The notes under the pieces: model-generated
Databases searched by the model: none
What the model was told of the DNA's origin: nothing
The model's input: only the letters and a program-made list of their open reading frames with translations
Shown here: in pieces, positions 35,889-44,293 of the stretch
How the letters are laid out: every line of letters starts with the position of its first letter
How positions within the stretch are numbered: the stretch's first letter is position 1
Program-made: the position numbers and the translations under genes
Assembly: GCF_041154505.1 (NCBI RefSeq)
Contig: NZ_AP028672.1
Span: 1,687,001-1,751,000 of the forward strand
DNA length: 64,000 nt
Origin: Acidovorax sp. A79
Lineage (GTDB): Bacteria; Pseudomonadota; Gammaproteobacteria; Burkholderiales; Burkholderiaceae_C
Reading direction: 5' to 3'

Positions 35889-35924
35889 AAAAGCCGCGTG
35901 CGCCCTGGGGCGCACGCGGCTTTT
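35889..35924. terminator. Bidirectional terminator between gpsA and a small-protein gene
   Basis: AAAAGCCGCGTGCGCC, loop CTGG, GGCGCACGCGGCTTTT: a perfect 16-bp stem with A and T tracts on the two sides. It serves the convergent gpsA (plus) and micropeptide gene (minus). Confidence 0.9.
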
Positions 35925-35943
35925 AACATGGATTGCGCAGAGG

Positions 35944-36018
35944 TCAGAACACGCCAAACAGCATGAGCAACAGAACAACCGACAGCGGGACGCCGAGCAG
36001 CCACAAGATGATAGGCAT
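35944..36018 (-). CDS. 24-residue hydrophobic membrane peptide
   Basis: This tiny frame encodes 24 residues beginning MPIILWLLGVPLS and ending LFGVF: a single transmembrane helix with almost no charge. A strong Shine-Dalgarno (AAGGAG, ending six bases before ATG 36018) and a perfect terminator 20 bp after the stop argue that it is a real gene. It does not resemble a known toxin or subunit that I can name. Related tiny hydrophobic proteins exist in other proteobacteria, but the function is not known. Confidence 0.65.
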   Translation of the reverse strand: MPIILWLLGVPLSVVLLLMLFGVF

Positions 36019-36226
36019 GGTGATCTCCTTGAAGGGATGAAGAAATGTGGATGGCTCTACCTTAGGGCCCCGCCTCCCCCCGCCCTGTGCGCCAGCGCTG
36101 CGCGTGGCCGTAGTCCCGTGCCTACCAGGTGTCGGCGCGCGCCGCGCCGCAAAGGCGCCGCCGTCTTTCATTCCCATCCTTCGCACCGCCGTCCCGGCCG
36201 CTGCGCGCGGCGGCCGCGCCAGCCTT

Positions 36227-37471
36227 CTACAGCCCCAGCTCCAGCGCCAGCAGCTCGTCCACCGTCTGGCGGCGGCGGATCAGGCGCGCCTGGCCGCCGT
36301 CCACCAGCACCTCCGCGATCAGCGGGCGCGTGTTGTAGTTGGAGGACATCGAGGCGCCATACGCGCCCGTGTCGTGGATCACCAGCAGGTCGCCGACCTG
36401 CGCGGCCGGCAGGTCGCGCGGCAGCACCACGCCGCCATCGCCCTGCGTGAACACGTCGCCCGATTCGCACAGCGGCCCGGCCACGACGGTGGGCCGGGCG
36501 GCGGCGGTGGTGCCATCGCGGCGCAGCAGCTCCATCGCGTGGAAGCTGCCGTACATCGAGGGGCGCATCAACTCATTGAACCCCGTATCGACCAGCACGA
36601 AGCGGTTGTTGCCCGCGTTCTTGGCGGCCCGCACCTCGCCCAGCAGCACGCCGGATTCGGCCACCAGGTAGCGGCCCGGTTCGATCTCCAGGCCCAGCTT
36701 GTGGCCCACCACCGCCTCGGCCTGCTGGCGCGCGGCGTCCCACAGGCCGTGGTAGTGCTGCGTGTCGACCACCGGGTCCCCGCTGCGGTAGGGAATGGAC
36801 AGGCCGCCGCCGGCCGAGATGGCATGCAGGTCGTGCCCGGCCGCGTGGGTGGTGCGCACCAGGCCCACCATGGCGCCGCAGACTTCCGCCAGGTGGCTGT
36901 AGTCCACGCCCGAGCCGATGTGCATGTGCAGGCCCACGAGCTGGAGGCCGTGCTGCGCGATGGCGGCCAGCGCCGCGGGCAGGTCGGTGTGCCAGATGCC
37001 GTGCTTGCTGTGCTCGCCGCCCGTGTTGGTCTTGTTGCTGTGGCCGTGGCCGAAGCCGGGGTTGATGCGCAGCCACACGCCATGGCCGGGCGAACGCGCG
37101 CCCAGCTGGTGCAGCATGTCGATGGAGCCCGCGTTGACCGGCACGCCGTGCTCCACCACGCAGTCGAGCGTGGCGGCATCGAACAGGTCGGCGGTGAAGA
37201 CGATCTCCGACGGCTCTGCGCCGGCCACATAGCCCGCCGCCAGCGCGCGCAGGATCTCGCCGCGCGAGACGGCGTCCACCTTCACGCCCTGCTCGCGCAT
37301 GAGCTTCAGGATGTGGATGTTGGAACAGGCCTTCTGCGCGAAACGGACGGTCTCGAAATTGGACACCTGCGCGATGCGCTGGCGGATGGTGGCCGCGTCG
37401 TACACCCACAGCGGGGTGCCGAACTGGTCGGCCAGGGCCCAGAGCTGGGCGGGAGAGAAAGGGTTGGACAT
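36227..37471 (-). CDS. lysA: Diaminopimelate decarboxylase
   Basis: LysA decarboxylates meso-diaminopimelate to L-lysine. It is a PLP enzyme of fold type III with 414 residues. The Schiff-base lysine is in RFAQKACSN; further motifs are LHMHIGSGVD, the Gly-rich phosphate loop ISAGGGLSIPY, EPGRYLVAESG, and GPLCESGDVF with the active-site Cys from the partner subunit. ATG 37471 faces the divergent LysR-family regulator 111 bp away, the usual lysA/lysR layout. Confidence 0.97.
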   Translation of the reverse strand: MSNPFSPAQLWALADQFGTPLWVYDAATIRQRIAQVSNFETVRFAQKACSNIHILKLMREQGVKVDAVSRGEILRALAAGYVAGAEPSEIVFTADLFDAATLDCVVEHGVPVNAGSIDMLHQLGARSPGHGVWLRINPGFGHGHSNKTNTGGEHSKHGIWHTDLPAALAAIAQHGLQLVGLHMHIGSGVDYSHLAEVCGAMVGLVRTTHAAGHDLHAISAGGGLSIPYRSGDPVVDTQHYHGLWDAARQQAEAVVGHKLGLEIEPGRYLVAESGVLLGEVRAAKNAGNNRFVLVDTGFNELMRPSMYGSFHAMELLRRDGTTAAARPTVVAGPLCESGDVFTQGDGGVVLPRDLPAAQVGDLLVIHDTGAYGASMSSNYNTRPLIAEVLVDGGQARLIRRRQTVDELLALELGL

Positions 37472-37581
37472 GCGGATTCCCAAGGCAGGATGCGGTGTGA
37501 AGGCTGGATGATGCTCCCTTCCCGCCATTTGGTCGAATGCCTTGATTTACAGCATCCATTCATTCTGGATATGCTCTACCC

Positions 37582-38532
37582 ATGACCGATGCCGCCATCT
37601 CCCCCCTGGCCCGCCGCATCACCCACCGGCACATCGAAGTGTTCCGCGCCGTGATGGCCGCGGGCAGCGCGACCGGCGCGGCCAGCCTGCTGCACAGTTC
37701 GCAGCCCACCGTGAGCCGCGAACTCGCGCGCCTGGAATCGCTGCTGGGCTATGCGCTGTTCGAGCGCATGCAAGGGCGGCTGCGGGCCAACGCGCGCGCG
37801 CTCGCGCTGTGGGACGAGGTGCAGCGCTCCTGGCAGGGCCTGGAGCGCGTGGTGGACCGCGCCGTGGCGCTGGGCCGCCCCGATGCCGTGCAGCTGTCGG
37901 TGCTGTGCCTGCCCGCGCTGGCGCACGCCCTGCTGCCGGGCGCGGCGGCGCGGCTGTTGCGGGCACACCCGCACGCACGCCTGTCGGTCACGCCGCAGGA
38001 GTCCCCGCTGCTGGAGGAATGGATGAGCGCCCAGCGCTTTGACCTGGGCCTGTGCGAGCAGGCCGCCGCCCCGCCGGGCACGCGCGCCGAGGTGCTGCTG
38101 ACCCTGGATGAAGTGGCCGTGGTGCCGGCGGACCACCCCCTGGCGCGCCGGCCCGTGCTGCATCTGGAGGATTTTGCGGACCAGCCCTTCGTGAGCCTGT
38201 CGGCCGACGACCCCTACCGCCGCCTCATCGACGCGCGTTTTGCGCAAGCCGCCGTGCCGCGCACCCTGCGCATGGAAACCCACAGCGCCGCCGCCGTGTG
38301 CGCGATGGTGGAACACGGCCTGGGACTGGCCATCGTCAACCCGCTGACCGCCCTGGCGGCGGCCGGCTCCGGCGGCCGGCTGGTGGTGCGGCGGCTGGCG
38401 TTTTCGATCCCGTTCAGCGTGGCGTGCGTGCTGCCGCTGTACCGCCCGCCCCTGCCCGAGGTGGCGCCCATGCTGGAGGCGCTCCAGGCCGAGGCGGTGG
38501 ATGTGGCCCGCCAGTTCCAGGCGCTGCCATGA
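37582..38532 (+). CDS. lysR: LysR-family transcriptional regulator (likely lysA activator)
   Basis: This regulator has 316 residues. The N-terminal winged HTH (HIEVFRAVMAAGSATGAASL...QPTVSRELARLESLLGYALF) is followed by a substrate-binding-like effector domain. It is divergent from lysA, as in E. coli, where LysR activates lysA and responds to diaminopimelate and lysine. Assignment is from position and family; the effector is inferred. A repeat copy follows the gene. Confidence 0.88.
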   Translation: MTDAAISPLARRITHRHIEVFRAVMAAGSATGAASLLHSSQPTVSRELARLESLLGYALFERMQGRLRANARALALWDEVQRSWQGLERVVDRAVALGRPDAVQLSVLCLPALAHALLPGAAARLLRAHPHARLSVTPQESPLLEEWMSAQRFDLGLCEQAAAPPGTRAEVLLTLDEVAVVPADHPLARRPVLHLEDFADQPFVSLSADDPYRRLIDARFAQAAVPRTLRMETHSAAAVCAMVEHGLGLAIVNPLTALAAAGSGGRLVVRRLAFSIPFSVACVLPLYRPPLPEVAPMLEALQAEAVDVARQFQALP

Positions 38533-38555
38533 ACGGGCGGCGCAGCCAGAACATA

Positions 38556-38614
38556 GTGCTATTCAATCAATAGCACTCAGCGCTTGTCCATCAAGCGCCA
38601 GGACCCGATTGGCC
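38556..38614 (-). repeat. Two-hairpin dispersed element, copy 7 (best preserved)
   Basis: On the minus strand: GCGCTTG-ATGGA-CAAGCGC (perfect 7-bp stem), then GTGCTATT-GATTG-AATAGCAC (perfect 8-bp stem). It lies between the convergent lysR and coaD genes. Both stems are intact, so this is the best reference copy. Confidence 0.92.
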
Positions 38615-38622
38615 CAGAGCGA

Positions 38623-39123
38623 TCACGGTGGCGTGAGGGTGCGCACCTTCTCGGCCAGCCGCTCCTGCACCGAGGGCGACACGAACTTGTGCACTTCGCC
38701 GCCCAGCACGGCGATCTCGCGCACGAAGGTGCTGCTGATGAACTGGTACTTGTCGCTGGGGGTGAGGAACACGGTTTCCACCTGCGGCATCAGGCTGCGG
38801 TTCATGCCCGCGAGCTGGAACTCGTAGTCGAAGTCGGTCACGGCGCGCAGGCCGCGCACCATGGCCTTGCCGCCGCGCTCCACCACGAAGTCGCGCAGCA
38901 GGCCCGAGAAGGCCTCGACCTGCACCTGGGGGTAGCCCTTGACCGCCTCGCGGACCATGTCGATCCGCTCTTCCAGGGTGAACAGGGTCTTCTTGTGGTG
39001 GCCCGCCGCCACGGCCACGATCACGCGTTCGAACAACTGGGTGGCCCTGCGTACCACGTCTTCATGGCCCAGCGTGATGGGGTCGAAGGTTCCGGGGTAT
39101 ACGGCGAGCACGTTCTGGGCCAT
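38623..39123 (-). CDS. coaD: Phosphopantetheine adenylyltransferase
   Basis: CoaD adenylates 4'-phosphopantetheine in coenzyme A synthesis, linking to panB, panC and panD in this window. The protein has 166 residues: AVYPGTFDPITLGHEDV (the TxGH nucleotidyl-transfer motif), GLRAVTDFDYEFQLA, and ISSTFVREIAVLGG. It lies downstream of rsmD on the same strand, a conserved pairing. Confidence 0.97.
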   Translation of the reverse strand: MAQNVLAVYPGTFDPITLGHEDVVRRATQLFERVIVAVAAGHHKKTLFTLEERIDMVREAVKGYPQVQVEAFSGLLRDFVVERGGKAMVRGLRAVTDFDYEFQLAGMNRSLMPQVETVFLTPSDKYQFISSTFVREIAVLGGEVHKFVSPSVQERLAEKVRTLTPP

Positions 39124-39189
39124 GGCTGGTTGTCTCCTGTCTGGCGGAAGGGTCGTTGGCCCCACCTGGCGGGCCGCGTGGGCGCATTA

Positions 39190-39203
39190 TGCAGTGCACT
39201 GCA
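39190..39203. promoter_or_regulatory. 14-bp palindrome upstream of coaD
   Basis: TGCAGTGCACTGCA is a perfect palindrome about 67 bp upstream of the coaD start, in the 190-bp gap after rsmD. It could be an operator. Chance cannot be excluded. Confidence 0.25.
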
Positions 39204-39313
39204 ACATGGACGTTCGCGCCCCTGTCCCCGGCGGGCGTGGCAGCGCCCCGGGGGCGCGCGGGTGTGCGGCCTGGGCTCCGGCCTGAAAGGCCTGGCGGCG
39301 CCAGGCGGAGGCT

Positions 39314-40009
39314 TCAGGCGCCGCGCCGCAGCAGGTGGGCGTGCACCGCACCCGCCTTGAGGTGGCGGTGCAGCGCCAGCCCCCAGGGCGCCAGCTCTTC
39401 ATCGGCCCAGGCGCGCGGTGCCTCGAGGTACACGAACCCATCGGCGGCCACCGCCTTGGCGGCGGCCTGCAGGGCGGCGCCGAACAGGTCGCTGTCGAAC
39501 GGCGGGTCCAGCAGCACCAGGTCGATGCTGGCGGGCGCGGCCTGCTTGAGGGCGGCGATGCCGTCGCCACGCTGCACGCGCACGGCGGTGGCCTGCAGGC
39601 GCTGCTGCAGGGTGTTCAGCTGGGCCACCAGGGCGGCGTCGCTTTCCACCAGCTGCACGGCGCTGGCACCGCGTGATGCGGCCTCCAGCCCCAGGGCGCC
39701 GGTGCCCGCGAAGGCGTCCAGGCAGCGCCAGCCCGCCAGGTCCTGGCCGAGCCAGTTGAACAGGGTCTCGCGCACGCGGTCGGGCGTGGGGCGCAGGCCG
39801 GGGCGCTGGGCCACGGGCAGGCGGGTGCGCTTCCACAGCCCGCCGATGATGCGGATTTCGCCCGCGCCCTTGGGCGCGGCGGCTGGGGCCGCCTTGTCCT
39901 TGGGCGCGCCCTTTTTGCCGGTGGCGGCCGCCGGGGGGGTGGCCGCAGCGGCCTGTGCCTTGCGGATCTCGGCGTTGATGGCGGTGGTTTTCAGGGTCGA
40001 GCGGCTCAT
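39314..40009 (-). CDS. rsmD: 16S rRNA (guanine(966)-N2)-methyltransferase
   Basis: RsmD methylates G966 of 16S rRNA. The protein has 231 residues, longer than usual because of an Ala/Lys/Pro-rich N-terminus of about 48 residues. Then IRIIGGLWKRTRLPV, the SAM motif LDAFAGTGALGLEAASRGA, and the catalytic motif VLLDPPFDSDLF. The start overlaps the stop of the upstream M16 gene by 4 bp, so the M16 pair, rsmD and coaD appear to form one operon. Confidence 0.95.
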   Translation of the reverse strand: MSRSTLKTTAINAEIRKAQAAAATPPAAATGKKGAPKDKAAPAAAPKGAGEIRIIGGLWKRTRLPVAQRPGLRPTPDRVRETLFNWLGQDLAGWRCLDAFAGTGALGLEAASRGASAVQLVESDAALVAQLNTLQQRLQATAVRVQRGDGIAALKQAAPASIDLVLLDPPFDSDLFGAALQAAAKAVAADGFVYLEAPRAWADEELAPWGLALHRHLKAGAVHAHLLRRGA

Positions 40010-41352
40010 GGCTTGCCCCCCACCACCACGGTCACCATGCGCTCGGGTTGCAGCTTCCTGGCCATGGCGGCGCGCACGTCGGCCACGGTCAGGGCCTCCA
40101 CCTTCCTGGACCACTGGTCCAGGTAGTCCAGCGGCAGTTCGTTCCAGGCGATGTTGGCCACGTTGCCCAGGAGTTTCTTGTTGCTGTCGATGCGCAGCGC
40201 GAAGCCGCCGATGAGGTTGTCCTTGGCGGCGCGCAGCTCGGCCTCGGTGGGGCCTTCGGCCACGAAGCGCGCGATCACGTCGCGCGAGACCTTCACGGCC
40301 TGGGCCGCCTGGTCGGGGCGGGTCTGCAGGCCCACGGTGAAGGCACCCGCATGCATGCCGGCGGCGAAGTAGCTGTAGACGCTGTAGCTGAGGCCGCGCT
40401 TTTCACGCACCTCGCTGGTCAGGCGCGAGACAAAACCGCCGCCGCCCAGGATGTGGTTGCCCACCAGCAGCGCGAGGAAGTCCGGGTCGCGGCGCTGGAA
40501 GCCCGGCTGGCCGATGAGCACATGGGCCTGGGCCGAGGTGAAGGGGACGTTCTGCTCCACCGGCGCGGCCAGCGCGCTGATCTCGCCCACGGGCGGCAGC
40601 GGCGCGCAGCCCGACGCGGCGGGCAGGCGCGACAGCAGCGTGGCGACCAGCGCCTGGGCCTGCGCCCGCGACACGGCGCCCACGATGCTCACCTTGGCGC
40701 GGCAGGCAGCGATGTGCTGGGCATGGAACGCCTGCATGTCCGCCACGTTGATGCGCATCAGCGTGTCTTCGGTGGTGCGCACGCCATACGGGTGGCTGCC
40801 GTACACCGCCGAGGCGAATGCATACCCCGCCACGGTGGCGGGGCGTGTATTGGCCTCCTTCAGGCTGGCGATCCAGCGGGCGCGGTCGCGCGGCCACACG
40901 TCGGCGGGCCAGCTGGGCTCGCCGATCTGGCGCGCGGCCAGGCGGGCGGCCTTGTCGAGCAGCGGCGGGTCGGTGAGCGATCGCAGCGAGTAGTGCAGCG
41001 CATCGTTCTCGGCGCCGGCCTCGAAGTTCGCGCCCAGGTCGGCCCAGGCCTCGCCCAGGCCGTTCTCGTCCAGCGCGGGCTCGTTGCCCAGGGCCTTCAC
41101 GCCCTTGCTGGCCATGGCGGCCATGGCACTGGCCAGGCCCGCCTGCCCCGCCGGGTCGCGGCGGCTGCCGGCGTCAAAGTCGATCTGCACGTCCACCATG
41201 GGGATGACGGGGCTTTCGACCAGGTAGACCTTGGCGCCGCTGGGCTCCGTCCAGTGCTGGATGGGCAGCAACGCCCAGGCAGAGTTTGAATAAAAAACCA
41301 CTCCAGCGCTTATCAACAAAGCGCGAGCAGCTATATTTTTGATAGTAATCAT
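40006..41352 (-). CDS. M16 family protein, non-catalytic subunit
   Basis: This periplasmic M16-fold protein has 448 residues. It lacks the zinc motif HxxEH: the corresponding helix reads GLASAMAAMASKGV. It has the R/Y-type C-terminal motif SEVREKRGLSYSVYSY that completes the active site of the partner. Such proteins pair with a catalytic M16 subunit, here the gene just upstream. The signal peptide (MITIKNIAARALLISAG..., cleavage near SNSAWA) is largely encoded by a copy of the dispersed repeat. ATG 41352 is preferred to a TTG two codons earlier. It overlaps rsmD. Confidence 0.9.
   Translation of the reverse strand: MITIKNIAARALLISAGVVFYSNSAWALLPIQHWTEPSGAKVYLVESPVIPMVDVQIDFDAGSRRDPAGQAGLASAMAAMASKGVKALGNEPALDENGLGEAWADLGANFEAGAENDALHYSLRSLTDPPLLDKAARLAARQIGEPSWPADVWPRDRARWIASLKEANTRPATVAGYAFASAVYGSHPYGVRTTEDTLMRINVADMQAFHAQHIAACRAKVSIVGAVSRAQAQALVATLLSRLPAASGCAPLPPVGEISALAAPVEQNVPFTSAQAHVLIGQPGFQRRDPDFLALLVGNHILGGGGFVSRLTSEVREKRGLSYSVYSYFAAGMHAGAFTVGLQTRPDQAAQAVKVSRDVIARFVAEGPTEAELRAAKDNLIGGFALRIDSNKKLLGNVANIAWNELPLDYLDQWSRKVEALTVADVRAAMARKLQPERMVTVVVGGKP
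41297..41347 (+). repeat. Two-hairpin dispersed element, copy 8 (encodes a signal peptide)
   Basis: Starts ccactccagcgc. Hairpin 1: GCGCTT-ATCAACA-AAGCGC. Hairpin 2: CTAT-ATTTTTG-ATAG. Read on the opposite strand it encodes about residues 2-19 (ITIKNIAARALLISAGVV) of the M16 protein signal peptide. Confidence 0.85.
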
Positions 41353-41374
41353 GTGCAAGGGACCCAGGGCGGGT

Positions 41375-42820
41375 TCAACGGATCACGGCGCCGGGCGGCA
41401 GCGTGGGGCGGGCGCGGGGGGCATCCAGGGGCTGTGGCAGCAAGGTGGCCACGGTGAGCTGGTCGTCGCCAAAATACCTGGCGGCCACGGCCTGCACCTG
41501 GGCGGGCGTCACGGTGCGCAGCAGCTCCAGCAGGCGCTCGTTGGCGTCGAGCGGAAAACCCTGCACCCAGTTGCCGCCCAGCTCCTGCGCCTGGTTCATC
41601 ACCGAGTCGCGCTCGTACACGGTGGAGGCGATCCACTGCGTCTTGACGCGCGCGAGTTCGGCCTCGCTCACGCCACCCTGGGCCACGCGGGCCACCTCGG
41701 CGCGCAGGGCGTCTTCGACCTGCTGGGCCGTCTTGCCCGCGGCGGGCACGCCGCTGAGCATGAACAGGCTGGGGCCGCGCCCCGTGACCATGGCGCTGCT
41801 GTTGGCGCTGTCGGCCACGCGGTTCTCGCCCTGGGTGAGCGCACGGTCGAGCCGCGCGCCGTCGTAGCCGCTGAACACCGCCGACAGCACCATCAGCGCG
41901 AGGGCGTCGCGGTCGGTGTCGGTGAGGTTTTCCACGCGGTCCAGGCTGGGGGTGCGAAAGGCCAGCGCCACATACGCCTGCTCGGCCGGCGCCTTGACGG
42001 CGATGCGGCGCAGGCCCTGCTGCGCGGGCTCGGCGCGCGGCTTGCGCTCGGGCAGCGCATGGGCGGGGATGCCGCCGTAGTATTTTTCGGCCAGGGCCCG
42101 CACCTGCACGGGGTCCACGTCGCCCGCCACCACCACCACGGCATTGGTGGGCGTGTACCACTGGCGGTAGAAGGCGCGCGCGTCGTTCGGCGTCATGGCA
42201 TCGAGGTCGCTCATCCAGCCCACGATGGGGCGGCGGTAGGGCGACGCGGTGAAGGTGGCGGCAAACAGCTGCTCGGCCAGCATGGCGCGGGGCTGGTCCT
42301 CGGTGCGCAGGCGGCGCTCTTCCTTCACCACCTCCAGCTCCTTCTTGAACTCTTCATCCGGCCAGTGGTTGTGGGCGAACCGGTCGGATTCGAGCTTCAT
42401 CACGTCTTCGAGCCGGCTGGACGGGATCTGCTGGTAGTAGCCCGTGTAGTCGCGGCTGGTGAACGCGTTCTCCCGCCCGCCCAGGGCGGCCACGCGGCGC
42501 GAGAACTCGCCCGGCGGCAACGTCTTGGTGCCCTTGAACAGCATGTGCTCGAGCACGTGCGCCACGCCCGTGGTGCCGTCCACTTCGTCCATGGAGCCCA
42601 CGCGCACCCAGACCATGTGCACCGCCGTGGGGGCGCGCCGGTCGGGCTGCACGATGAGCTGCATGCCGTTCCTCAGGGTGAACTGCTGCGCGCCAGAGGC
42701 CGTGGTGGACGGCGTGGAAGAAGGCGCATCGGAGGGTTGGGACACCGGGGTGGTTGCCGCGAAGGCAGCCCCGGACGAGAGGCAGGCCAGCAGGCCCAGT
42801 AGGGTGAAAGCACGTTTCAT
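41375..42820 (-). CDS. M16 family zinc metallopeptidase, catalytic subunit
   Basis: This periplasmic peptidase has 481 residues with a signal peptide (MKRAFTLLGLLACLSSGAAFAA) and a Ser/Thr/Pro-rich spacer. It has the inverted zinc motif HVLEH (HxxEH) in GVAHVLEHMLFKGT, with the downstream Glu in ELEVVKEERR. It is followed by the non-catalytic partner with a 22-bp gap, so a heterodimer like other bacterial M16 pairs is expected. Substrates are unknown, probably small periplasmic peptides. It is divergent from ftsY; the coding regions are only 27 bp apart. Confidence 0.93.
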   Translation of the reverse strand: MKRAFTLLGLLACLSSGAAFAATTPVSQPSDAPSSTPSTTASGAQQFTLRNGMQLIVQPDRRAPTAVHMVWVRVGSMDEVDGTTGVAHVLEHMLFKGTKTLPPGEFSRRVAALGGRENAFTSRDYTGYYQQIPSSRLEDVMKLESDRFAHNHWPDEEFKKELEVVKEERRLRTEDQPRAMLAEQLFAATFTASPYRRPIVGWMSDLDAMTPNDARAFYRQWYTPTNAVVVVAGDVDPVQVRALAEKYYGGIPAHALPERKPRAEPAQQGLRRIAVKAPAEQAYVALAFRTPSLDRVENLTDTDRDALALMVLSAVFSGYDGARLDRALTQGENRVADSANSSAMVTGRGPSLFMLSGVPAAGKTAQQVEDALRAEVARVAQGGVSEAELARVKTQWIASTVYERDSVMNQAQELGGNWVQGFPLDANERLLELLRTVTPAQVQAVAARYFGDDQLTVATLLPQPLDAPRARPTLPPGAVIR

Positions 42821-42847
42821 AGAATGGATGATTCTAAGAACCCACCA

Positions 42848-44185
42848 ATGTTCAGTTTTTTCAAGAAAAAGCCCGCCGCTCCGCCATCGACGCCCGCACC
42901 GTCCGATGCGCCCTCCCCGGCCATGTCGTCCGGCGCTCCAGCACCTGCCGCTCCCCCCACTTCCGTCCTGCCGGCCACGGCAGTTCCGGCGGTGCATCAG
43001 CCGCCGCCAGGGCCTTCGCCTGCCCCCGCGCAGGTGACCACGCCCGCGACAGCGCCCGCAGAAGCTCCCGCCGCGGCGCCGGCCGCTTTTGGCTGGCTGC
43101 GCAACCCGTTCGCCCCCAAGGCGCCCGAGGCAGCCCCCACGCCCGTGCCCGCGCCAGCATCGGCCACGGTTCCGCCGCTGGCCCCCGTGGCCGTGGCAGC
43201 GCCGGTGCAGGCCCCGTCGCCGGCGCCCGTAGCAGTGGCAGCCCCCCCCATCGCCGCACCGGCACCTGCGCCGGCCGCCCCCGTGGAACGCAAGGGCTGG
43301 CTCGACCGCCTCAAGGCCGGGCTGCGCAAGACGGGCAGCAGCATCACCACGGTGTTCACCGGCACGCAGATCGACGATGCGCTGTATGAAGAGCTGGAAG
43401 AGGCCCTGCTCATGGCCGATACCGGCGTGAAGGCCACCATGCACCTGCTGGCCGACCTCAAGCGCAGGGTGAAGGACAGCAAGACCACCGACCCCGCCGC
43501 CGTCAAGGGCCTGCTGGCCGACTCCCTCGCCGACCTGCTGCGCCCGCTCGAAAAAGCGCTGGTCATCGGCGAGCACACCCCTACGGTGATCATGGTGGCG
43601 GGCGTCAACGGCGCGGGCAAGACCACCTCCATCGGAAAACTCACCAAACACCTGGCCGGCGAAGGCGCGGCCGTGCTGCTGGCGGCGGCCGACACCTTCC
43701 GCGCCGCAGCGCGCGAGCAGCTCGGTGTCTGGGCCGACCGCAACACGGTCGAAATCGTGAGCCAGGAAGGCGGCGACCCGGCCGCCGTGAGCTTTGACGC
43801 GGTCACGGCCGGCAAGGCGCGCGGCAAGGACGTGGTGCTGGTGGACACCGCCGGGCGCCTGCCCACGCAGCTGCACCTGATGGAAGAGCTGAAAAAGATC
43901 CGCCGCGTGGTCACCAAGGCCGACGCCACGGCGCCGCACGAGGTGCTGCTGGTGATCGACGGCAACACCGGCCAGAACGCCCTGGCGCAGGTGCGCGCGT
44001 TCGACGATGCGCTGCAGCTCACGGGCCTCATCGTGACCAAGCTCGATGGCACGGCCAAGGGCGGCGTGCTGGCGGCCATCGCGCAGGAACGCCCCATTCC
44101 GGTGTATTTCATCGGCGTGGGCGAGAAGCTCGAAGACCTGGAGACCTTCAACGCGCGCGAATTCGCGCAGGCCCTGCTGACCTGA
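42848..44185 (+). CDS. ftsY: Signal recognition particle receptor FtsY
   Basis: FtsY is the SRP receptor GTPase that docks ribosomes at the inner membrane. The protein has 445 residues. The first 140 or so are Ala/Pro-rich and low-complexity, in place of the acidic A domain of E. coli, after MFSFFKKK. The NG domain has G1 GVNGAGKTTSIGKL, DTFRAAAREQL, DTAGRLPTQ, TKLDGTAKGG and the end GVGEKLEDLETFNAREFA. ATG 42848 gives the usual FtsY start; an in-frame ATG at 42824 would leave only 3 bp to the divergent gene. A terminator follows. Confidence 0.96.
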   Translation: MFSFFKKKPAAPPSTPAPSDAPSPAMSSGAPAPAAPPTSVLPATAVPAVHQPPPGPSPAPAQVTTPATAPAEAPAAAPAAFGWLRNPFAPKAPEAAPTPVPAPASATVPPLAPVAVAAPVQAPSPAPVAVAAPPIAAPAPAPAAPVERKGWLDRLKAGLRKTGSSITTVFTGTQIDDALYEELEEALLMADTGVKATMHLLADLKRRVKDSKTTDPAAVKGLLADSLADLLRPLEKALVIGEHTPTVIMVAGVNGAGKTTSIGKLTKHLAGEGAAVLLAAADTFRAAAREQLGVWADRNTVEIVSQEGGDPAAVSFDAVTAGKARGKDVVLVDTAGRLPTQLHLMEELKKIRRVVTKADATAPHEVLLVIDGNTGQNALAQVRAFDDALQLTGLIVTKLDGTAKGGVLAAIAQERPIPVYFIGVGEKLEDLETFNAREFAQALLT

Positions 44186-44208
44186 AAACCCGCCCGCAAC
44201 CGCGATCC

Positions 44209-44230
44209 ATGGCCCCCTCGGGGCCATTTT
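44209..44230 (+). terminator. Terminator of ftsY
   Basis: ATGGCCCC-CTC-GGGGCCAT, followed by TTT: an 8-bp stem 24 bp after the ftsY stop. Confidence 0.65.
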
Positions 44231-44293
44231 CACGTTTACGAACGGCAGCAATTCCCCCATGATGGGCTTTCCCCAGGAAAGGCGCGGACGCCC

